Positions 34,533 to 42,797 of a stretch of 64,000 bases of DNA are shown piece by piece. The notes below the pieces were generated by a model. It was not told the origin of the DNA, searched no databases, and saw nothing but the letters and a program-made list of their open reading frames with translations. Numbering within the stretch: the first letter of the stretch is position 1; each line of letters begins with the position of its first letter. The position numbers were made by a program, and so were the translations under genes. The stretch is from an uncultured Clostridia bacterium (GTDB lineage Bacteria > Bacillota > Clostridia > Christensenellales > Aristaeellaceae): assembly GCA_934643825.1 (NCBI GenBank), contig CAKUCW010000002.1:62001-126000 (forward strand). Direction: 5' to 3'.

Positions 34533-36344
34533 TCATTCCGATCCGGGTTGCTTCTCTGCTGAGTAGGGCATGGTCAGTGTGATAACCGCACCGTTGTCGT
34601 TTCTGATGGCGATACGCATGGCTCCCTTGCTGTAATAGTGCAGGCGCAGACAGGTGTTAATCAGGCCGATGTGCCCGCCGGTGGATTCGATGGAGACCGT
34701 TCCCTCCTCGATGGCACGAATCCGGCTGCGCAGGCTTTGCAGCATTTCCTCAGAGAAGCCCGTGCCATTATCGCGGATGATCAGCACGAGCAGCCCGCCC
34801 TCGATATGCCCGGAGACGGACAGCCTGCGCAGCACGTTTTTTCCGTCAAAGCCATGATTGAGTGCGTTCTCCACCAGCGGCTGCAGGGTCAGCCGGGGTA
34901 CAGTGATGTCACCCAGATTCTCCGGAACATCAATGGAGAATTCCAGATTGTCCTCATACCGCGCCTTGGCCAGCATCAGGTAACTGCGGACAAACTCAAT
35001 TTCCTCCGCCATGGTGGCGGTCTGGGAGCGGGTATCGGTGGAGTAGCGAAGCATCTGAGCGAACTGGTTGCAGATCTCAATCACGTCGAAGTTACCACTT
35101 TCCATGGATTTGGCGCTGATGATGTTCAGCGTGTTGTAGATGAAATGCGGGTTGATCTGCGTTTGCAGCGCGCTGAGCCGTGCCTGCAGCGCGCCCTCAC
35201 GCAGCGCCATCTCCGCAGACGCCGCCTCGCGCAGATGAAGCATCATGGCGTTGAACACCTGTTCCAGCTCATGCGTTTCCCTGTCGGTGGGCGAGGTGAC
35301 GGTTTCCGCCAGCTCGGACAGGGCGCCGGGCGAGGTCTTGAGCATGCTGCTTATGGGGATCTGCCGCACCTTGCGGGTCAGCTTGCGCGTGGAGCGGGTC
35401 AGCCCCAGGGATACGAGGGAAATCAAAAGCCCGGTGGGGATCATGATGTAGAGTGCCCGAAGGAACATATTTCTGCGCAGCCTGTGATTTTGCATGTCCT
35501 GCAAATGGGCGTCCTGCGCAATCACCAGATGCAGGCCGTCCCGTTCCATCAGCGTGTGGTAGACGAGGTATTCCGTTTCACAGTTTTCTGGCGTAATGCG
35601 GGTGTATTCGTTCTGTGCAAGGGTGTCGGGCCAGTCAAGGCTCTCTCCCGTGCTGGAAAACAGCAGAGTGCCGCCCTCCTGATACACCTGAACCAGCACG
35701 ACGGCATTGTCCACAAAATCCATGATGCGGTTCAGCTGATCTGCGCCCTTGGCAATTTCCAGATAGCCGATCTCCTTGCCGTGATAGGATACCTTCTGCA
35801 CAATACCGTACACCATAGCGTCCTGACGGCGGGAGAAGAAATCCCTATGCGGCGCAAGAACGCAGAAGGAGTCTGAAGCGTCCGCCTCATCCAGCCATGG
35901 AAAGGCGGAGATCGTCTCCGCCGCCTGCGGGGAACCGTAGGTCAGGGAGATGTCCTTGTCCGGCGGAACCGTGAGGAACACACCATCCCGCGTATAGAAG
36001 GTGACGCGCTGATAGCCGTCCACCAGCGGAGACTGGATCAGCTGCTGGAGGACGGCTTTTTCTGCAGCCTTCGCCATTTTTTGATCGTCGCTGTCGTCGC
36101 GGATCATCTGGTTCAGCGCCGCCATGAGGGTGGAGTTGCTGGTCAGTTCATCCAGTGTCAGCTGCATCATGGAAAAATCCTGCTGAATGTCCCGATAGAT
36201 GCTCAACGCCATGTTATGGAAGCGTGCTTCCGTAAAGGCGTTTGCGCCCATCACGGATGTATTTGCCGCATAGTTGGACAGAACCAGCAGCGCTGACAGC
36301 ATCATGGCGGAAAGAATCAGGATCAGCTTTGTACTCAGACGCAT
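34533..36344 (-). CDS. YesM-type sensor histidine kinase
   Basis: This 603-residue two-helix membrane kinase has an N-terminal helix (about residues 5-28), an extracellular sensor region (about 30-300), a second helix (about 306-326), and a HAMP-like linker. The His_kinase domain carries phospho-acceptor His400 (QINPHFIYNTLNIISAKS) and an HATPase with LQPLVENALNHG, DNGTGF and STGGHIGLINTCLRLHY. The sequence is typical of YesM/LytS-class kinases that partner YesN AraC-type regulators in carbohydrate sensing. ATG at 36344 has AAGGAGG 9 nt upstream. The gene is divergent to the glycan operon; its likely partner regulator is 15 kb away at 51771-53240. Confidence 0.92.
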   Translation of the reverse strand: MRLSTKLILILSAMMLSALLVLSNYAANTSVMGANAFTEARFHNMALSIYRDIQQDFSMMQLTLDELTSNSTLMAALNQMIRDDSDDQKMAKAAEKAVLQQLIQSPLVDGYQRVTFYTRDGVFLTVPPDKDISLTYGSPQAAETISAFPWLDEADASDSFCVLAPHRDFFSRRQDAMVYGIVQKVSYHGKEIGYLEIAKGADQLNRIMDFVDNAVVLVQVYQEGGTLLFSSTGESLDWPDTLAQNEYTRITPENCETEYLVYHTLMERDGLHLVIAQDAHLQDMQNHRLRRNMFLRALYIMIPTGLLISLVSLGLTRSTRKLTRKVRQIPISSMLKTSPGALSELAETVTSPTDRETHELEQVFNAMMLHLREAASAEMALREGALQARLSALQTQINPHFIYNTLNIISAKSMESGNFDVIEICNQFAQMLRYSTDTRSQTATMAEEIEFVRSYLMLAKARYEDNLEFSIDVPENLGDITVPRLTLQPLVENALNHGFDGKNVLRRLSVSGHIEGGLLVLIIRDNGTGFSEEMLQSLRSRIRAIEEGTVSIESTGGHIGLINTCLRLHYYSKGAMRIAIRNDNGAVITLTMPYSAEKQPGSE

Positions 36345-36426
36345 GAAATGCACCCTCCTTCTGTTTTGGATTATAGCATAGCACAGCTTACGGATGAAAG
36401 GGGGAACCCGCTATTCCATGGCGTAT

Positions 36427-36462
36427 GTGCCGGATATTCCTGACCGTGGTGCGGGATTTTCC
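36427..36462. promoter_or_regulatory. Candidate regulator box pair, site A
   Basis: GTGCCGGATATTCC (36427-36440) and GTGCGGGATTTTCC (36449-36462) start exactly 22 bp apart. They lie between the divergent kinase gene and the CBM9-like gene that opens the operon. A weaker ATGCCGTTTTTTTG follows at 36477. Direct repeats two helical turns apart suit an AraC-family dimer such as the YesN-type protein encoded at 51771-53240. Confidence 0.65.
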
Positions 36463-36537
36463 AGCCAATTGGGGATATGCCGTTTTTTTGCAATTCTGCG
36501 TTCACAATCTTTTCGTGTGCGCTGCCGTCTGATGCGC

Positions 36538-36543
36538 TACAAT
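36538..36543 (+). promoter_or_regulatory. Candidate -10 of the glycan operon
   Basis: TACAAT lies 56 bp before the ATG at 36599. The position of the -35 (GTGTGC at 17 bp) does not match consensus, which would fit activator-dependent transcription from site A. Confidence 0.4.
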
Positions 36544-36598
36544 GACTGCGACAGAACGGGAAAGGACTGAACTCGAAACATAAAAGGAGGAATTCTCT

Positions 36599-37411
36599 AT
36601 GAAAAAAAACGCTGCCGTCCTGCTGATGCTGGTTCTGCTGCTGGGGCTTGCCACTTCTGCGCAGGCCTATTCGGACAAGAACCTTGAAGCCCCGAAAGCT
36701 GGAAACGTAGTTATTGACGGCGACCTGAGCGAGTGGGACACCACGCGCATGTTGAAGATCGACAGTCAGAGCCAGATCATCGACCAGATTGAACACTGGG
36801 ACGGCGAGGCGGACTGCTCCATGGAGGTCTACGCCATGTGGGACGAGGAGAACCTCTACCTCGCCATGAAGATCATGGATGATACCCCACTGGTGTACCG
36901 GGAGGGCTTCCCGCTGGACGAGCTGGATGCAATGATCTTCTTCCTTTCCACCGATCCCGACGCCGACCCGGCGCGCACGGAGTACGCTGCCACCGACTGG
37001 CGCATCGTGCAGAGCGCGTACGGCTACAAGGATGACTACGAGTTCTTCAATTACATCGACCGCAGCATGGTGGAGGACACCAAGGGCTGGGACACGCAGG
37101 GCGAGTACGGCGACGAGCTGGTGTTCGACGACTATGAGGCCGCGATTGCACGGATTGAGGGTGGCATCATCTGGGAGAGCAAGCTGCCCCTGCACAACCT
37201 GAGCAACGACGCCATCGCGCAGCTCGTTCCGCAGGCGGGTATGACCGTTGGCTTTGACTTCTCCGTGCTGGATGTGGATCTGCCCTGTCCCGGCATCCAC
37301 AGCCTGCGGATGCAGTTTTCTGCCGAGTTGGACGGACGCGACCGCACGCCCAGCATGCACAACGTGGACGCGAACCCAAGTCTCTGGGCGACCCTGACCT
37401 TTGTGGACTGA
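36599..37411 (+). CDS. Secreted CBM9-like carbohydrate-binding protein, first copy
   Basis: This 270-residue exported protein has a signal peptide (MKKNAAVLLMLVLLLGLATSAQA) and one CBM9/DOMON-like beta-sandwich covering the rest. It starts VVIDGDLSEWDTTRM and contains MWDEENLYLAMKIMDDTPL, then IIWESKLPL and NPSLWATLTF, the standard pattern of family 9 modules that bind sugar ends. No catalytic domain, membrane anchor or lipobox is present. It opens the operon and is separated from the binding-protein gene by 18 bp. A second copy exists at 55003-55788 with the same N-terminal and NPSLWxTxT endings. It may capture sugars at the surface (inference). Confidence 0.75.
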   Translation: MKKNAAVLLMLVLLLGLATSAQAYSDKNLEAPKAGNVVIDGDLSEWDTTRMLKIDSQSQIIDQIEHWDGEADCSMEVYAMWDEENLYLAMKIMDDTPLVYREGFPLDELDAMIFFLSTDPDADPARTEYAATDWRIVQSAYGYKDDYEFFNYIDRSMVEDTKGWDTQGEYGDELVFDDYEAAIARIEGGIIWESKLPLHNLSNDAIAQLVPQAGMTVGFDFSVLDVDLPCPGIHSLRMQFSAELDGRDRTPSMHNVDANPSLWATLTFVD

Positions 37412-37429
37412 GAAAGGGGAATGTGATTC

Positions 37430-38797
37430 ATGAAGCTGAAGAAAATGGCTTCTCTGGCGCTGGCGGGCGTGCTGGCGCTTGCCGCGCTGCCGTCCACCTC
37501 ACTGGCGGCCAAGCGTGAGAAGCAGAACGCGGATGACATGAACATCCCTGCCATCCTCGAAGCCACGGACGAGAAGGGCACGGTCAACGTGTACCACTGG
37601 TGGACGGCGGGCGGCGAGAAGGATGCCATCGAGAGCGTGGTCAAGGGCTTTACCGATACCTACACGAAGGTGAAGGACAAGTCAAACGCCATCCCTGGCG
37701 GCGCGGGCGGCGCCATGGTCATGAAGGTCAAGGTGCTCCAGCAGGCGGGCAAGAGCCCGGAAACCTTCCAGGCGCACCCCGGTCAGGAGATTGAGCCGTA
37801 CCTGAATTCCGACATGCTGCTCAACCTGAATCAGGTGTGGGCATACGGCAACCTTTCCGAGCGGGCATTGCCCGGGTTAGAGGCGCTTTGCACCGCCTCC
37901 GACGGCAACAAGTACATCGTGCCCATCGGCATCCACAAGACCAACGTGATCTTCTACAACATCCACGTGTTCGAGAAATACGGCGTGGAGATTCCCGATC
38001 ATCAGGACATCACGTGGGACGAGTTCTGGGCGCTGTGCGATGAGCTTGCAGCGAAGATGCCCGACGGCGAGTACCCCCTCGACCTCGGCGACCGCAAGGG
38101 CTGGCCCGCCTGTCAGGTGTTTGAAAACATCATGATGGGCACCGACCCGCAGCTCTACGAGGACTTCATCAACGGCACCTACGATCTCGAACGTGTGACC
38201 GAGGTGCTGACCACCTACGCCAAGCTCATGGAGTATGTGGCGCCCGATCATTCCAGCCGTGACTGGTATGAGGCGAGCGGTCAGGTGGTGGCGGGCACTT
38301 ACGCCATGCAGATCATGGGCGCGTGGATGCAGCCGCTGATGACCAGCATGGGGCAGGAGTACGGTGTCGATTACGGTGTGTTCACCTTCCCGGGCACGGA
38401 CGGCTGGTTCGGCATGTGCATCGACGGCTTCGTGGTCAGCAACGACTCCGCTGATGTGGAGGCGGGCGTGCGCTGGGCGTACAACGTGTCCACTCCGGAG
38501 GTGCAGACGGCGTTCTCTGCCCTGAAGGAGAGCATCTCGCCCTACCGCGATACGCCTGACGAAACCTATTGCGCGCTGACGCTCGAATTCAAGGACGAGC
38601 TGACGGACGAAAACACGAAGGTGTACCCCAGCTTCACCCATGGCACGGCGCTTCCATGGAGTGCTTCCACCAGCCTGCAAACCCAGATTCAGGAGTTTGC
38701 CACCTCCAGTGACCACAACCCCGAGTTCTTCGCCAAGAAGATTGTGGACATTATGAAGGAATCCAGCGTGAAAGGAGAATGGAACCTTGTTGACTAA
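37430..38797 (+). CDS. CUT1-type extracellular sugar-binding protein
   Basis: This 455-residue solute-binding protein belongs to the SBP_bac_1 family: signal peptide to about residue 27, then VNVYHWWTAGGEKDAI, FQAHPGQEI, and YIVPIGIHKTNVIFYNI, resembling sugar-binding proteins of the glucose/mannose type. It should feed the permease pair 40851-42777 and ATPase 44742-45863. Oddly, no lipobox Cys is visible in the signal region (LAALPSTSLAAKREK), unusual for a binding protein of a monoderm; it may be held by an uncleaved helix. Its end overlaps the GH3 start by 11 bp. Confidence 0.88.
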   Translation: MKLKKMASLALAGVLALAALPSTSLAAKREKQNADDMNIPAILEATDEKGTVNVYHWWTAGGEKDAIESVVKGFTDTYTKVKDKSNAIPGGAGGAMVMKVKVLQQAGKSPETFQAHPGQEIEPYLNSDMLLNLNQVWAYGNLSERALPGLEALCTASDGNKYIVPIGIHKTNVIFYNIHVFEKYGVEIPDHQDITWDEFWALCDELAAKMPDGEYPLDLGDRKGWPACQVFENIMMGTDPQLYEDFINGTYDLERVTEVLTTYAKLMEYVAPDHSSRDWYEASGQVVAGTYAMQIMGAWMQPLMTSMGQEYGVDYGVFTFPGTDGWFGMCIDGFVVSNDSADVEAGVRWAYNVSTPEVQTAFSALKESISPYRDTPDETYCALTLEFKDELTDENTKVYPSFTHGTALPWSASTSLQTQIQEFATSSDHNPEFFAKKIVDIMKESSVKGEWNLVD

Positions 38798-40775
38798 GCA
38801 GCTTTTCAGGCGTGGTCTGTCCCTGCTGACCTCTGTGGTCGTGGCGGGGAGCGTGATGACCGCCGGCGCCGTTGCCGAGGAGGCGACGGTTTACCAGCAG
38901 CCGACACTCAACCCCCGCGTGAAATCCATTATCGAGGCAGATGGCTATCAGTTCATCGACCTCAATGGCAACGGCTCTCTGGACGTCTATGAGGACTGGC
39001 GGCTTGACGCGGATACCCGCGCCGCCGACCTGGTCTCCCAGATGACCGTGCGCGAGAAGATCGCGCAGATGCAGCACCCAACCTATTTGCCCCGCTCCGA
39101 CGGAAAGATTGCCCCGTATCTGGAGAAATATTGCTCCGACTACGGCATCGGCATGCTGCTCATTCGCGAGCTGAACAGCGTGCAGACCGCCGCTGAAACC
39201 ATGAACGCCGTGCAGGAATACGCCGAGGCCTCCCGGCTGGGCGTGCCGGTGCTGGTGTCTATGGACTCCGTGCATGGTCTGTCCTACGTCTCCGGCGCAA
39301 CGGTTACCGGACACAACCTCGCTTTGGCAGCGACCCGCGATGAGGAGCTGGTGACCCGGCTGGCGGAGATTTCCCGAGACGAGCACATCGCTATCGGCGT
39401 GCGCATGACCCTCTCCCCGGAGAGCGACATCGCCTCCGAGCCGCGCTGGGGTCGTGTCATGGAGACCTTCGGCGAGGATCCCGATCTGGTGACGCAGATG
39501 GTTCGGGCGCAGATCGTGGCGTTCCAGAACGGCGAGGATGGTCTCAATCCCGACGGCATCGTGGCGTGCATCAAGCACTTCCCGGGTGCGGGCCCGCAGA
39601 TGGACGGCAAGGATACTTCGCCCATCGTTTCGGACGAGGAAACCCTGCAGATTCACCTGCAGCCCTACTACGCCGCCATTGAGGTGAATGTGGGCTCCGT
39701 TATGCCCTATTATTCCGTGCCGTTGGCGCTGGATATGGAAAACAGCGCGATTGGTTCCAAGGCTGCGCTTCAGGATCTGCTCCGCGAGCAGATGGGCTTT
39801 GAAGGCATCATCCAGACCGACTGGGGCATGATCTGGGCCATTCAGGAGGGTCTGGGCACCATGACCGGCGAGGAGGTTTCCGACGAGGAGGCTATCATCA
39901 TCGGCGTGACGCAGAGCCGTGTGGACGGCATCGGCGGCGAGTCCATCCGCTTGATCGACCAGATGGAGGAGCTGACCGCTGAGGGCAAGATCGACGAGGA
40001 CATCCTCACCGCAGCTGCCACGCGCATTGTGAAGGCGAAGTTCGAGCTGGGCGTATTTGAGAATCCCTACTGCGATGTGGACTATGCTGTGTCCTTCGTG
40101 GGCAACGAGGAACACACCGCGGTGAACCTTGAGGCTGCCGAAAAGGCGATGACCCTGCTCAAGAACGACGGCGCGCTGCCGCTCACGCAGGATGCGGGGC
40201 AGAACATTCTGGTGTGCGGTCCCCGCGCGGACGACATGGCTAGCCTTGTGGGCGGCTGGAGCTCCGAGCAGGAGGGTCTGACCATCGCCGCGGCCATTGC
40301 GGCGTACGCCGGCGACAGCGACACCGTGACCTACATTGCCGACGATGTGGTCGCCATTGCCGAGGCCGCCAAGGATGCTGACGTGGTCATCGTGTCCGTC
40401 GGCGAGCCGAGCTATCAGCATGATCCGCCGTGGGGCTACGACACGCTGGAGATCACCTCCTCCCAGCAGGAAATTCTGGAGACGGTGAAGGCCAACACCA
40501 ACGGACAGATCATCACTGTGGTCACCGGCGGCCGTCCTTACATCCTGACATGGTGCGACGAGAACACCAACGCCATTTTGGAAGCCTACTATCCCGGACA
40601 GCAGGGCGGCATTGCCATCGCGGAGACCATTTTCGGTCTCAACAACCCCACCGGCAAGACGCCCATGCAGTTCCCACGCGACATGGACTCCGTCAACGAG
40701 CAGGCGAGCGATGTTTCCTTCGATCTGGAGAACCCGCTCTACGACTACGGCTGGGGTCTGAGCTACGACAACTGA
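38787..40775 (+). CDS. Secreted glycoside hydrolase family 3, copy 1
   Basis: This 662-residue GH3 enzyme, probably a beta-glucosidase-type exo-hydrolase, has a signal peptide and then the calcium-loop-like DLNGNGSLDVYEDWR stretch (about residues 58-72). The TIM-barrel domain has the sugar-binding KHFPGAG and catalytic nucleophile Asp345 in IIQTDWGM. The alpha/beta sandwich domain runs to the C-terminus. It starts with TTG 38787 after AAGGAG and overlaps the binding-protein gene, so the two are coupled. Specificity cannot be read; sugar removal outside the cell next to an importer suggests coupled uptake. Confidence 0.87.
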   Translation: MLTKQLFRRGLSLLTSVVVAGSVMTAGAVAEEATVYQQPTLNPRVKSIIEADGYQFIDLNGNGSLDVYEDWRLDADTRAADLVSQMTVREKIAQMQHPTYLPRSDGKIAPYLEKYCSDYGIGMLLIRELNSVQTAAETMNAVQEYAEASRLGVPVLVSMDSVHGLSYVSGATVTGHNLALAATRDEELVTRLAEISRDEHIAIGVRMTLSPESDIASEPRWGRVMETFGEDPDLVTQMVRAQIVAFQNGEDGLNPDGIVACIKHFPGAGPQMDGKDTSPIVSDEETLQIHLQPYYAAIEVNVGSVMPYYSVPLALDMENSAIGSKAALQDLLREQMGFEGIIQTDWGMIWAIQEGLGTMTGEEVSDEEAIIIGVTQSRVDGIGGESIRLIDQMEELTAEGKIDEDILTAAATRIVKAKFELGVFENPYCDVDYAVSFVGNEEHTAVNLEAAEKAMTLLKNDGALPLTQDAGQNILVCGPRADDMASLVGGWSSEQEGLTIAAAIAAYAGDSDTVTYIADDVVAIAEAAKDADVVIVSVGEPSYQHDPPWGYDTLEITSSQQEILETVKANTNGQIITVVTGGRPYILTWCDENTNAILEAYYPGQQGGIAIAETIFGLNNPTGKTPMQFPRDMDSVNEQASDVSFDLENPLYDYGWGLSYDN

Positions 40776-40780
40776 CAGGC

Positions 40781-40823
40781 AGAAAGCCGGGCGGGCAGAG
40801 GCAACCTGCTCACCCGGCTTTCT
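40781..40823 (+). promoter_or_regulatory. Intra-operon stem-loop before the first permease
   Basis: AGAAAGCCGGG (40781-40791) and CCCGGCTTTCT (40813-40823) form an 11-bp perfect stem with a further GCAG..CTGC pairing in the loop, within the 75-bp gap after the first GH3 gene. There is no U-run, so it is probably a 3' stabiliser or processing site that lets upstream binding-protein mRNA accumulate. Confidence 0.6.
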
Positions 40824-40850
40824 CCACAGAGCTGAATGGAGGGACTGCCT

Positions 40851-41882
40851 GTGTTTCAGGACTTTTTGGATAACCTCGTATCCATGACCTTTGAAGGGAA
40901 GGGGGGCTTCTGGTCGGTCTGCGGCGTCATCGCGCTGATGATTGTAATCTATCACCTGCTGCGGCGCTTCGCACCCGCGTCGGTTGCACCCGTCCACCGC
41001 TTCTTTGATAAGCATCCGCTGATTTGGATCTGTATCCCCGCTGCGTTGCTGATCTACTTCGTGTACGTGTCCCTGGGCTGGAACCTGTGGGTGTCCGTGT
41101 CCGACTGGGAGGCGGGCGAGCTGGAGGCTAGCTACGGCTTCGGAGGCTTCGGCAACTACGTGAAGATGTTCCAAAGCCCCAACTTCTGGCCTGCGCTCAA
41201 GAATACGCTGCTGCTGTTCTGCCTGATTCCCCTGTGCCTGCTGCTGGGACTGGGGCTGGCGTTGATTATGGATCAGGGGCTGCGGGGCACGGCGATGTTC
41301 CGCACGCTGATTCTGCTGCCGTTCGCCCTCTCCTTCGTGGTGACGGGCACGGTCTGGGCGTACATGTACCGCCCCACCGGCGGCGTGCTCAACTCCTTCC
41401 TCTCGCTGCTGGGGGTGAACGTCTCCACTGCCATGAAGGAAGGTCATCTCATGTGGGCGTCCTCGAACAACACCATCATGCTGTCGATCATCATCGCGAT
41501 GGTGTGGCAGTTCTCCGGCTACGTGGCGGTGATCTTCCTTGCCGCCATCAAGAATGTGCCGGTGAACGTCATCAACGCCGCCAAGCTGGACGGCGCCTAC
41601 ATGCCCCGCATCTACTGGAAACTGATTATCCCGCAGCTCAAGGGTGCCATGGGGAGTTGTATCACCATTCTGGCGATGTACGCGCTGCGCTCGTTTGACT
41701 TCATCGTCTCTCTGGTGGGCTACACCACGTCCTCGGCATGGACGCTGCCCATCTGGATGTACAACGAAGCCTTCCAGAGCAACAACTTCGCGTACTCTGC
41801 GGCGATCAGCTGCTTCCTGCTGGCGCTGGTGCTGGTGCTGATTCTGCCCCTTACCTATTGGACGAACAGGAGGAGAGCGTGA
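40851..41882 (+). CDS. CUT1 ABC transporter permease, MalF-like
   Basis: This 343-residue integral membrane permease (about seven to eight helices) is of the BPD_transp_1 family. It has the EAA loop INAAKLDGAYMPRIYWKLIIPQLKG that contacts the ATPase (shown here as INAAKLDGA and IYWKLIIPQLK). The N-terminus carries an extra membrane segment before the usual LGWNLWVSVSDW start. GTG 40851 was preferred because ATGGAGGG provides its ribosome-binding site 7 nt upstream; ATG 40836 would add five residues. It pairs with the next gene. Confidence 0.88.
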   Translation: MFQDFLDNLVSMTFEGKGGFWSVCGVIALMIVIYHLLRRFAPASVAPVHRFFDKHPLIWICIPAALLIYFVYVSLGWNLWVSVSDWEAGELEASYGFGGFGNYVKMFQSPNFWPALKNTLLLFCLIPLCLLLGLGLALIMDQGLRGTAMFRTLILLPFALSFVVTGTVWAYMYRPTGGVLNSFLSLLGVNVSTAMKEGHLMWASSNNTIMLSIIIAMVWQFSGYVAVIFLAAIKNVPVNVINAAKLDGAYMPRIYWKLIIPQLKGAMGSCITILAMYALRSFDFIVSLVGYTTSSAWTLPIWMYNEAFQSNNFAYSAAISCFLLALVLVLILPLTYWTNRRRA

Positions 41883-41883
41883 T

Positions 41884-42777
41884 ATGCAAAACAACATGAG
41901 CCTCAACCGCAGCAAGGCGGCACAGCAGGCGCAGACCGTGAAGGTCAGACCCCGCTGGCACATGACCGTGCTGCATATCGTGTATTACCTCATCATGGTG
42001 GTCTTTCTGGTGTTCTACATGCTGCCCTTCTGGGGCACGGTGATGACCAGCTTCAAGACCAACAGCGAGGTGATGACCTCCACGCCCATCATGCCGCCCA
42101 CGCAGTGGACGCTGGAGGGCTACGCCAGCGCCATGGAGGAACTGGGGATGCCGCTTTTGACCTCACTGGTGGTCACAATCTTCGGCGCGGCAGGCTCGGT
42201 GTTCCTCGGTTCCATCTGCGCCTACGCACTGAGCAAGTGGAAGTTCAGGCTGAACAACGTGTTCTTTATCGCGCTGGTTGCGGCGACCTACCTGCCCTTT
42301 CAGGCGATCCTGATTCCGCTGCTGCAAACCATCAACAGTCTCGATCTGTATGACAACGTATGGGGTCTGGTGCTGGTGCATTCGGTATTCGGCATGCCCA
42401 TGTGCACGGTTATGATGCGCGGCTACTATGCCGACGTGCCGGACGCGCTGATCCGTCAGGCGATGATTGATGGCAACGGCATGTGGCAGATCTATCGCAA
42501 GATCGTACTGCCCAACACCATGATTGCGACGATCACGACGTTTGTTTTCCAGTGTACCTCCATCTGGAATGAGATGCTCTTTGCCCTTGTGCTGGGCGGG
42601 TATGATTCCAAACCTGCCACCATCGCCCTCAACGAGCTGGCGGGCACCATGGCGGCGGAGTTTAACGTGCAGATGGCGGGCTCGCTGATCCTGGCGCTGC
42701 CGGTGCTGGTGCTGTACATCTTCATGGGCAAGTACCTCATCAGCGGACAGATGAGCGGCGCGGTGACGGCCTCGTAA
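41884..42777 (+). CDS. CUT1 ABC transporter permease, MalG-like
   Basis: This 297-residue permease has six predicted helices and the EAA loop IRQAMIDGNGMWQIYRKIVLPNT. The first periplasmic segment FKTNSEVMTSTPIMPP is typical of the MalG/ugpE branch. It starts one base after the stop of the first permease (40851-41882), and together they form the membrane channel for sugar uptake. The GH3 gene at 42798 follows after 20 bp. Confidence 0.9.
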   Translation: MQNNMSLNRSKAAQQAQTVKVRPRWHMTVLHIVYYLIMVVFLVFYMLPFWGTVMTSFKTNSEVMTSTPIMPPTQWTLEGYASAMEELGMPLLTSLVVTIFGAAGSVFLGSICAYALSKWKFRLNNVFFIALVAATYLPFQAILIPLLQTINSLDLYDNVWGLVLVHSVFGMPMCTVMMRGYYADVPDALIRQAMIDGNGMWQIYRKIVLPNTMIATITTFVFQCTSIWNEMLFALVLGGYDSKPATIALNELAGTMAAEFNVQMAGSLILALPVLVLYIFMGKYLISGQMSGAVTAS

Positions 42778-42797
42778 GGCGGAAAGGAGAAACAACA

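Noticed and set aside
38751..41963. 1070-codon open frame antisense to the GH3 and permease genes
   Set aside because: Shadow of two well-supported genes; it spans the intergenic stem-loop and has no homologous pattern.
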